DNA from: CAYVUM01 sp964619055
Lineage (GTDB): Bacteria; Pseudomonadota; Alphaproteobacteria; Rhodospirillales; Defluviicoccaceae
Assembly (NCBI GenBank): GCA_964619055.1
Contig: CAZUDB010000068.1
Span: 1-14,565 of the forward strand
DNA: 14,565 nucleotides
Direction of reading: 5' to 3'
Position 1 is the stretch's first letter. Each line of letters begins with the position of its first letter. The position numbers and the translations under genes were made by a program. The notes beneath the pieces are model-generated. The model saw only the letters and a list, made by a program, of their open reading frames with translations. It was not told the origin of the DNA and made no database searches. Shown piece by piece: positions 1 through 8,915 of this stretch.

Positions 1-89
1 CAGGCCGCCGCCCACGTATCCCTCCAATCTCTCCACAATCTCAAAGAACAAACCGCGGCTGGCGGACAAAGCCCGGTGCGGCCGCGGGG
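1..89 (-). ncRNA. Leader of a 16S-23S-5S rRNA precursor with boxA (partial)
   Basis: The minus strand downstream of the promoter contains TGTTCTTTGA (41-50), which resembles the boxA antitermination element (E. coli form TGCTCTTTAACA). About 20 bases further comes a GGAGGGATACGTGGGCGGCGG stretch ending near position 5. From memory, this order (boxA-like TTCTTTGA, a purine-rich stretch, then ACGTGGGCGGCGG) is what precedes 16S rRNA in many alphaproteobacteria. In rRNA operons boxA recruits the Nus antitermination complex, and the leader pairs with the spacer after 16S for RNase III processing. The mature 16S start is not in the window. The boxA match is seen; the identity of the downstream gene is inferred. 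Confidence 0.7.
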
Positions 90-95
90 ACCCGC

Positions 96-124
96 TATAT
101 ACGCGCGGCCCCTCGAGGTGTCAA
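96..124 (-). promoter_or_regulatory. Probable rRNA operon promoter (sigma70 type)
   Basis: Read on the minus strand, a perfect -35 hexamer TTGACA (119-124) is followed by exactly 17 bases and then TATATA (96-101). The bases after the -10 are very GC-rich (GCGGG and beyond), the type of discriminator linked to stringent control of stable-RNA promoters. The segment just upstream of the -35 (about 125-146) has a run of six A's on the minus strand and could act as a weak UP element. The transcript would start near 88-89 and run leftwards into a boxA-containing leader, which is why I assign it to an rRNA operon. Hexamers and spacing are seen directly; the rRNA target is inference because the 16S gene is outside the window. 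Confidence 0.75.
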
Positions 125-462
125 ACTTCTTCGTTGCGGTTTTTTGACGGACCGTGAGCGGTGCCTCCGGTGTGACTGCATTGACGCTGCGGCTGATCAC
201 GTGTCAGGCGTACGACCATCGCATCATGTCGATCGCAGCCCCGCGAATCACCTGGCGTGATCGTCCAACAAGCGTTCGATCTCGCCTACGGTTCAACCCA
301 CGCCCGGCCACACAATATCAATTTTATCAAGTAGTTAGCTTAGATGCTTCGGCTGCACTCTGGGTCACTTCGTTCAGCCATGCTATCGGCTTCTGATGGT
401 GCGGATCATCTCTGCGATTCGCCAAGGCTCAATAACCCTCGGCGGGAAGGTCCCTAGACGCC
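125..462. other. Intergenic region between the rRNA promoter and the M23 peptidase gene
   Basis: These 338 bases separate two divergent transcription units. An open frame covers 154-396, but it lacks a ribosome binding site and its predicted product has no recognisable features, so I do not call it a gene. A purine-rich GGGAAGG at 444-450 lies 12 bases before the ATG at 463 and is the likely ribosome binding site of the peptidase gene. I could not find a convincing plus-strand promoter. A more AT-rich stretch lies around 312-345. Confidence 0.5.
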
Positions 463-1878
463 ATGGTGATCCGTGGAGTTTTTGGCGTAGCGGCAGCAAT
501 GGCATCGACCACTTTGCTGGTCGGTATCTTAATTGTGGCCGTAGCCTCACGTATCCAGCCGGATAACGATCTCACACTGGACCTGCTGTCACCACCTTGG
601 ATCACGCCAAAGCCTGCGGCGCATATCGGATACGCTCTTGCGCCAACGTCGGCACCCGCCCCGGCGCAGGCCTCGGACGGGCCGAGGTTGGAGGACGCGA
701 AGGCTGACAAAGTCCAAATGGATGGCTCCATCGGCTATGGCCTCGTCGAGGTTAGCCGGCGGGTTGCTCCTGGGCAGACGCTGGATCGCGTTTTGCGCGC
801 TGTGGGCGTTTCTGAGCGCGATGCTGTAGCCGCAGTTCAGGCCGTTCGGAGTCAGTATGATCTGCGGAAGCTCAAGGCCGGCCAGGAAGTTTTGCTGACC
901 GTCGCCCCGGATCACGAAGGATCTATGTCCCTCCGCTTGAGCAGCCTTCGCTTCGCCGTGGACTTCCCCAACCGTGTCGTTGTCGACCGCTCAAAGGACG
1001 GAACCTTTTCCGCCTCGCTGCAACTACGCGCCGTGGAACGAGCATCCGGCGGTGGCTCTGGCATCATCCGCTCCAGCCTGTTCGCGGACGGCTCTGCCGC
1101 CGGCGTTCCGCGTAGCATTCTGGCGACCATGCTCAAAGTTTTTGCATGGGATATTGACTTCCAACGCGACTTCCGCGGCGGTGAGAGGTTTGCCGCGCTC
1201 TATAGCGAGTATGTCGATGACGCCGGCGACACGGTTCGCGGCGGCACCCTGATAGCTGCGGCCTTAGTGTTGCATGGGAAAACCCGGGTGCTGTTTCGCC
1301 ACAAATCGGCGGATGGCCATGTGGACTATTACGACAGTTCCGGGCGAAGTGCCCGCAAGGCTCTGTTGCGGACGCCCGTCGACGGTGCCCGACTGTCCTC
1401 TGGGTTCGGCATGCGACGCCATCCCATTCTCGGCTATTCCCGCATGCATAAGGGCGTCGATTTTGCCGCGCCCACCGGTACACCGATTTTTGCCGCGGGT
1501 GACGGCGTTGTCGAGTATCGTGGTCGGCGTGGCGGCTACGGAAACTACATTCGAATCCGTCACCGGTCCGGTTACTCCACGGCCTATGCCCACATGAGCC
1601 GATACGGCCGCAGCATCAAAAAAGGAACCCGCGTCAAGCAGGGCCAAGTGATCGGCTACGTGGGCACAACTGGTCGCTCCACTGGTCCCCACCTTCATTT
1701 CGAGATCCTGTTGAACGGCAAGCATATCAATCCCAAAAAGGTGAAGGTCATGCCTGGTCCGCGGCTGGGTGGGTCCGATCTGAAGCGCTTCAAGCGGGCT
1801 GTTGCCACGCTTGAGCCGCGCTTGCAGATGCTCATTGCCACCGCTGACCGGCCCAAGCTAACGCCAGCCAGCAACTGA
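463..1878 (+). CDS. Membrane-anchored M23 family murein endopeptidase (MepM-like)
   Basis: This is a 471-residue zinc metallopeptidase that probably cleaves peptide cross-links of peptidoglycan in the periplasm. Residues 5-29 form an N-terminal hydrophobic segment, either an uncleaved signal anchor or a signal peptide, followed by a proline/alanine-rich linker (about 43-75). Residues 95-147 resemble the OapA/LysM-like domain of E. coli MepM. The M23 catalytic domain spans about 310-425. Its motifs are complete: HKGVD (H329, D333), the AYAH histidine (H377) and HLHFE (H410, H412), so the enzyme should be active. The length fits MepM-type enzymes (about 440 residues). ATG 463 is preferred because it keeps the whole hydrophobic segment and has GGGAAGG upstream; ATG 499 would cut into it. 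It is not tightly linked to the next gene (164-base gap). A family paralogue with another cross-link specificity cannot be excluded. Confidence 0.9.
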   Translation: MVIRGVFGVAAAMASTTLLVGILIVAVASRIQPDNDLTLDLLSPPWITPKPAAHIGYALAPTSAPAPAQASDGPRLEDAKADKVQMDGSIGYGLVEVSRRVAPGQTLDRVLRAVGVSERDAVAAVQAVRSQYDLRKLKAGQEVLLTVAPDHEGSMSLRLSSLRFAVDFPNRVVVDRSKDGTFSASLQLRAVERASGGGSGIIRSSLFADGSAAGVPRSILATMLKVFAWDIDFQRDFRGGERFAALYSEYVDDAGDTVRGGTLIAAALVLHGKTRVLFRHKSADGHVDYYDSSGRSARKALLRTPVDGARLSSGFGMRRHPILGYSRMHKGVDFAAPTGTPIFAAGDGVVEYRGRRGGYGNYIRIRHRSGYSTAYAHMSRYGRSIKKGTRVKQGQVIGYVGTTGRSTGPHLHFEILLNGKHINPKKVKVMPGPRLGGSDLKRFKRAVATLEPRLQMLIATADRPKLTPASN

Positions 1879-2004
1879 TCCTATTCAAGCCGCGGCGCTG
1901 CCCCCAGCTTGGCTGACGGATTTACCTGGACTTCCACGCGCCAACTCGGCCGATCGTACACCATCGGCTTGGTCAAAACGGGGGCCGCTTGGCTTGACGG
2001 TTCC

Positions 2005-2033
2005 TTGAACCGCTCAGCCGTGGTCTTTACGTT
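2005..2033 (+). promoter_or_regulatory. Candidate promoter of the rhomboid gene
   Basis: TTGAAC (2005-2010) and TACGTT (2028-2033) are separated by 17 bases. A start of transcription about 7 bases after the -10 would fall at roughly 2040, only a few bases before the ATG at 2043, so the mRNA would be nearly leaderless. This agrees with the lack of a Shine-Dalgarno sequence before that ATG. Both hexamers are imperfect and this is inference from pattern only. Confidence 0.35.
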
Positions 2034-2042
2034 CGTGCGGCG

Positions 2043-2747
2043 ATGATCCCCTTTCGAACCAACGTCACCGCCCACGGCTCCCCCAACACCACGATGTCGT
2101 TAATCGTGGCCAATATTGCCGTGTTCGTCATTCAGATGAGCCTGCCTGATCGCACGGCGGACCGATTTGTTTACAGCTATGGTCTGGTGCCGGCCTTCTT
2201 CTTCAATCCTGACATCGCTCAATACTATCTCATCGACCACAACCCGTTTCTTTCTCTTATCACCAGCGTATTCATGCATGGTGGCTGGCTTCACTTGATC
2301 GTCAACATGTGGACTTTGTGGTTGTTCGGCGTGGCGGTGGAAGATCGGCTTGGAAACTGGCGGTTTTTATTGTTTTATTTGGCATGCGGGATCGGTGGAA
2401 GTCTCGGCCATCTCGTTTTTAACTTGGAGTCAGCAATCCCGGTGGTCGGGGCCTCTGGTGCTATTGCGGGTGTTCTTGGCGCATTTACATGGCTTTTTAC
2501 ACGCGCCAAGGTGGCCGTTGTGTTTCCGATTGTGATTGTGCCCTTGATCTTTCAAGTGCCGGCACTGGCGTATACGGCACTCTGGTTCGGGCTTCAGGTT
2601 GTTCAAGGTGCGCTGTCTGTCGGCAATGATCCCAATGTCGGCGGGATTGCCTGGTTCGCCCACCTTGGCGGCTTCGCTGCAGGGGTAGGTATCGCAGCAT
2701 GGCTTACGAACGGGCGCCGCCCAGCCCCACCACCGTGGTCGCGGTGA
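2043..2747 (+). CDS. Rhomboid family intramembrane serine protease
   Basis: This 234-residue polytopic membrane protein should cut transmembrane segments of other membrane proteins inside the bilayer. The rhomboid hallmarks are present in order: HGGWLHLIVN (H79, H84, N88) in the second core helix, GASGAIAG with the nucleophile S139, and H207 in AHLGG of the last core helix, giving the S139/H207 dyad. About six hydrophobic segments can be seen, near 18-33, 71-97, 106-126, 135-152, 157-192 and 202-221, the fifth being long enough to hold two. A loop (about 35-68) sits between the first helix and the HGGWLH helix, as in other bacterial rhomboids of this size. The protein ends in a short proline-rich basic tail. 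The substrate is unknown. No Shine-Dalgarno is seen; a later ATG at 2094 would shorten the N-terminus by 17 residues but also lacks one. The gene converges on clpB with 48 bases between them. Confidence 0.9.
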   Translation: MIPFRTNVTAHGSPNTTMSLIVANIAVFVIQMSLPDRTADRFVYSYGLVPAFFFNPDIAQYYLIDHNPFLSLITSVFMHGGWLHLIVNMWTLWLFGVAVEDRLGNWRFLLFYLACGIGGSLGHLVFNLESAIPVVGASGAIAGVLGAFTWLFTRAKVAVVFPIVIVPLIFQVPALAYTALWFGLQVVQGALSVGNDPNVGGIAWFAHLGGFAAGVGIAAWLTNGRRPAPPPWSR

Positions 2748-2795
2748 GGATCAGGACGGTCCCGAACGGGCGGACTTGCCGAAAGAGAGCGTGCG

Positions 2796-5387
<2,592 letters not shown>

Positions 5388-5475
5388 GGTAGATCAATCC
5401 CTTCTCGGCGAACGGACAGAACGCCCCAAAGCTGCGGCAACGCTCGGCCCTTCGATTTCCCCATGACGTGTAGGA

Positions 5476-5505
5476 GAGATATGTTCGCCTGTCGTCGCCA
5501 TGCAA
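5476..5505 (-). promoter_or_regulatory. Candidate clpB promoter
   Basis: On the minus strand, TTGCAT (5500-5505) and TATCTC (5476-5481) are 18 bases apart in the 140-base gap before clpB. The overlapping CATATCT also resembles, with one mismatch, the -10 CYTATNT described for heat-shock sigma32 promoters of alphaproteobacteria, but the -35 has G instead of C before TTG. Heat-shock control would suit clpB; the sequence support is weak. Confidence 0.3.
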
Positions 5506-5527
5506 CCGGCGGTCACAACTGCTGCCG

Positions 5528-8488
5528 CTATGCCAGATCAAGCAAGTGGGCGACCAACTCGTCGAGGCACTGCGCAACCCCGCTTTCTGCGATTGCACGA
5601 CGGACCATCCGCCGTGCCGAGATGAAATTGACGTTTTTGGGCAGCAAGACCTCGTCCGCGATGCGTTCCGCTTCCAGGGCGGCCTGCATCACCTCCCGGT
5701 GCAACGGATCAAGGGGGTCGAAGGACGGGATCGGAAGGTCAAAGACCAACTTATCGATGTCGCGCACGCCCCATTTTCCGCGTGACTGCATGGCGTCGAT
5801 GCGCGAGCGCACTACGTCGCTGTTCAGCAACGCCGCCACATAGAGCGCCTCCGAATGGCGGCGAAACGGTGCCCAGTAGAGCTTGTGGTCGATGATCGCC
5901 TGGTTGTCCTCGATGATGGCGGCTGCGAGCATCTGCCCCGACTTCGCGTAGACTACCCGGATCGGCGCCGGCGGCATTTGCGTGGACAACCCATCCATGT
6001 AGTCCCAGCGCCGGATCAGGCTGAGGCTGGAGCGACGGTGGCGGTTCCAAGTGGCCTCGGCCATGGCCAGCCATTCCGCCAAGCCGGGGTACCCACGCTC
6101 CTGGGCATGGGCGGCATCGAGCAGGTCATCGTTCACCTCATCCCAGGGAACGACCGCGCGCTGGGCCTTGACCACCCGGAACGGCGCCACGGATTCGCCA
6201 AGATACAATGGGCGCAGAAAACGCGCCTCGACAGCGCACCGAAGAGGCGGTGCCTCGTTCCAAGGAAACTTGTCGAGGCGCCCAATGCGGCTTTCCACCA
6301 AGGGAAGTGCCGCGTTGCCGCCGAGACGTCCGGTATCGACGGTGTCAACTACGCAGAGGCGTCGCGGTACCATCGTCGCGCCCTGACGGAATACGCGGCG
6401 ATAAGGCGTGTTTCGGCTCGCCCCGGTCCTGCCTGGCCATGACGTTTGGCGGACCGTAAGCGCGGCCTCCGCCTGCTGCAACGTCTCGTCCCGCCGAGTC
6501 AGCCGACCCGAAAAACTGGAGACGTTGGCCGGCAGCGGCCCTGACCGCTGCCGTCTCGCAAACAGAACGGCGCTGGGCAGCGGAAACAAAGGGCCAACCT
6601 TTTCATCAAGGGCCCACGCTCGATCGAACCGAACCTCAACAGTCGCATACTTGCCCGTCCGGAACCGAGCGTAAGGGGCTCGATTAAGGGCACCATACGG
6701 CATCACGAAGGCAATCAACCCATCGCGGCGCAGATAAAGCTCTGCTGCGCGGACGAAGAAGTAAGAGGCGAGGTCGGTGTGACTGGCGAGACGGCCGCCG
6801 CTCCACAGCCGACGCTTGCGGCACTCCCGCTGAAAGCGTTCGCGAACGGCTTGGCTCATGTGGCGGTAACTCATCCAGGGCGGATTGCCGACGATGACAT
6901 CTACGTGCTGGCCACCGCTGGACAACCACAGCGGCCGGCTCAAGTTACGGATGACATAGCCCCAAACCTGCCCGCGACCTTCCCGGTCCAGTTCGCGCAA
7001 GTGCCCATAGGTCGCGACCAGGATGTCGATATCCGCCTCGTCGAGTCCCCCCATGCGATCGAGCCAGGCCCGCAATGACTCATCGCTCGCTCCCTGCGCG
7101 GCCAAGTCCATCATCGTGCTGACGGTGTCGTCGAAACGTGCGGGCTCCTTGGCGAGCGAATCCGGAAAGTAGAGATCAGGACCGTCAGGAACACGAACGA
7201 CAACGTCCAAGTGGGCGTAAATCTGCTCGGTGTTCCATTGCAGGGCATCGCCGAGGTACACGGGCAGAGCGATGTGATCGGTCCGTTCTTGCAGGCACTC
7301 GTCACCCAATGCGAGCAGATAGGCCACCCGCGACACAATCACGGCCACGGGATGCACATCGATGCCGAAAACGTGGTCGAGACAGGTAGCGAGGGCTTCG
7401 GCCGGTGTCAGCCGCGCATCCTCGGCTGCGGCCAAACAGCGGCGGACGGCTTCAAAGACGAATGTGCCGGACCCACAGGCCGGGTCCAGCACCCGCTGCT
7501 CCAAAGGATGCTCAATGGCATCGCGACAGATCCGTTCGGCAAGCCATTTGGGCGTGTAGTAGTCGCCCAGATCGCGCCGCTCGATCGGATCAACCAACGA
7601 CTCGTAGAGTTCCTTAAGGACGTCATGGCCGACGTTGGCGAGGCGAAACCGTGCCACCTGGCGGGCGATCCGCTGAACAAGGTCGTAACCTTCCGGATCC
7701 TCCAGAACCCAGTCAAAAAAATCCGATTCTACAGCACCGGCAATGCCAGCCTGCTGAAACGGCCGTCCGCTAAGCAGGTCTGCCGGGTCGGGCAAATCAA
7801 TACTCAGAACCCGCACGGCCAGCGTCTTGGCAACGATCGTTAGATAAGTATGTTGGAGAAAAAGCTCGTCGGCATCGATACGGGAACCATACACGACGGC
7901 AATTAAATCGGCCCACAGCTGTCGCTTAAGGGCAACGCCGGCGTGGGTGCGGAGCCGCATCCACAAGCTGCGAAGTCCGGCCATGGCGCGGCGATGCGCG
8001 AGACTGCCGCGGCCCAGCTCAACCCGCACCGTTCCCGGATCAGGAATCAGAGACGGCTGTAATGAAACGGCCGCATCAAGCCACAGCAACAAGCCTGCGG
8101 CGTCACCTGCCGACGCTTGATAGCCGGGACACGCAATCAGCCGGCCGCCTTCCAACTCGAAGGGGATGTAATCGGCACCGTCCGTTGCGATCCCGATGAA
8201 GCGCTCACCCGTCTCCCGCTCGCGCTGCGGCAAATAGCGCCCAAGTTCCTCCTCAGCCACACGCCGTTCCCGACGGAGGTCACGTTTAAACTCAAAAACT
8301 GTTTGGCCGAGCAGGGCATCGAGTCGACCATGGACCTCGGGCAGTGGGCGCTCGAACTGGATTTCGGTTGAGTTGGCGCCCAACCCGTATACGAGCAACT
8401 CATATATCAGCGCCCGGACCTTCTCATGACCGGGTCGGCTCACGAGTTCAAGGACGACCTCCTGTAACCGCTCGCGGGAAAGGGTCAT
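5528..8488 (-). CDS. Single-chain (type IIG-like) restriction enzyme / N6-adenine DNA methyltransferase
   Basis: This 986-residue protein probably both methylates adenine in a specific site and cuts unmodified DNA, acting as stand-alone defence. The N-terminal 120 residues carry a PD-(D/E)XK nuclease signature: D57, then E66-F-K68 in FEFKRD, with an acidic residue (E46) upstream. A helical linker runs to about 300. The methyltransferase core has a YYTP motif (310-313), SAM-binding motif I DPACGSGTF (335-343), GIDVHP (375-380) and the catalytic NPPW (535-538), diagnostic for N6-adenine methylation. The C-terminal part (about 690-986) resembles the target-recognition region of type IIG/Eco57I-like enzymes, with a KWGVRDIDKL stretch near 905-914. 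The frame is open upstream to 8728, but those 80 codons look non-coding, so I start at ATG 8488; its ribosome binding site is weak. There is no separate methyltransferase or specificity subunit nearby. A methylation-only or BREX/PglX-like role is a less likely alternative. Confidence 0.85.
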   Translation of the reverse strand: MTLSRERLQEVVLELVSRPGHEKVRALIYELLVYGLGANSTEIQFERPLPEVHGRLDALLGQTVFEFKRDLRRERRVAEEELGRYLPQRERETGERFIGIATDGADYIPFELEGGRLIACPGYQASAGDAAGLLLWLDAAVSLQPSLIPDPGTVRVELGRGSLAHRRAMAGLRSLWMRLRTHAGVALKRQLWADLIAVVYGSRIDADELFLQHTYLTIVAKTLAVRVLSIDLPDPADLLSGRPFQQAGIAGAVESDFFDWVLEDPEGYDLVQRIARQVARFRLANVGHDVLKELYESLVDPIERRDLGDYYTPKWLAERICRDAIEHPLEQRVLDPACGSGTFVFEAVRRCLAAAEDARLTPAEALATCLDHVFGIDVHPVAVIVSRVAYLLALGDECLQERTDHIALPVYLGDALQWNTEQIYAHLDVVVRVPDGPDLYFPDSLAKEPARFDDTVSTMMDLAAQGASDESLRAWLDRMGGLDEADIDILVATYGHLRELDREGRGQVWGYVIRNLSRPLWLSSGGQHVDVIVGNPPWMSYRHMSQAVRERFQRECRKRRLWSGGRLASHTDLASYFFVRAAELYLRRDGLIAFVMPYGALNRAPYARFRTGKYATVEVRFDRAWALDEKVGPLFPLPSAVLFARRQRSGPLPANVSSFSGRLTRRDETLQQAEAALTVRQTSWPGRTGASRNTPYRRVFRQGATMVPRRLCVVDTVDTGRLGGNAALPLVESRIGRLDKFPWNEAPPLRCAVEARFLRPLYLGESVAPFRVVKAQRAVVPWDEVNDDLLDAAHAQERGYPGLAEWLAMAEATWNRHRRSSLSLIRRWDYMDGLSTQMPPAPIRVVYAKSGQMLAAAIIEDNQAIIDHKLYWAPFRRHSEALYVAALLNSDVVRSRIDAMQSRGKWGVRDIDKLVFDLPIPSFDPLDPLHREVMQAALEAERIADEVLLPKNVNFISARRMVRRAIAESGVAQCLDELVAHLLDLA

Positions 8489-8915
8489 ATCGTCGGGTCC
8501 GGCTGGCGACCTCGACTCGAAATCCTGGTTTTCCTCATGGCTGTGACATATTTGGAGGCGCACTGTTGGTGCGGGGGTTGAGGATGCTCGGGTGCATGCG
8601 TTGCCAGGAGCGGACTCCCAACCAGTGACGGTGTGCAACATCGGCTGGAGCAAGTCGTAAATGGGTCCTGGCGACGTCGTCCTTTGTCGACGGTCCGCCG
8701 TGCTTGGCTGTCGACCATCCGAAACCAAGGCCGAATCCTACGACGTCGGCCAACATACCCTATTTGGGGTATATCAACCATTCCTGTTTGCTGATGCCCC
8801 CCCTGACAGTTCCAGTCATCGGGCGGCTTCATGTCAGGTGTGTGGCGATTAGTATCGCAGCTGGGGGAAGCGCTGCTTTCGGATGCAGTTCCGAGGATCG
8901 CTAGACGAGATCGGT
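8489..8915. other. Intergenic region upstream of the restriction-modification gene
   Basis: These 427 bases lie between two minus-strand genes and should hold the terminator of the outer-membrane gene and the promoter of the restriction-modification gene. I see inverted repeats at 8559-8573 (CGCAC/GTGCG, 5-base loop), 8755-8772 (listed separately) and 8879-8894 (TCGGA/TCCGA), but none is followed by a clear T-run. Open frames here have no recognisable protein features. No promoter could be identified with confidence. Confidence 0.45.
8755..8772. repeat. Inverted repeat ATACCC-N6-GGGTAT, possible operator
   Basis: A perfect 6-base inverted repeat surrounds an AT-rich 6-base centre (TATTTG). 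It stands out in a GC-rich region and lies about 270 bases upstream of the restriction-modification start. Its symmetry and spacing fit a binding site for a dimeric regulator better than a terminator, since no T-run follows. No candidate regulator gene is present in the window. Confidence 0.35.

Noticed and set aside
338..349. Minus-strand 12-mer AAGCATCTAAGC, identical to a conserved stretch near the 3' end of 23S rRNA
   Set aside because: The flanking bases do not continue the 23S match, so a degraded rRNA copy cannot be supported; chance is likely.
154..396. 80-codon open frame on the plus strand before the M23 peptidase gene
   Set aside because: No ribosome binding site, no recognisable domain or signal, and it lies in divergent regulatory DNA.
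1881..2075. 64-codon minus-strand frame in the gap between peptidase and rhomboid genes
   Set aside because: Its first part overlaps the rhomboid coding region, no ribosome binding site is seen, and the product has no recognisable features.
7211..7843. 210-codon open frame antisense to the methyltransferase core
   Set aside because: It lies opposite the conserved motif I region; coding signal belongs to the minus-strand gene.
8489..8728. 80-codon N-terminal extension of the restriction-modification frame
   Set aside because: Composition is unlike the rest of the protein, and the conserved-looking sequence begins just after ATG 8488.
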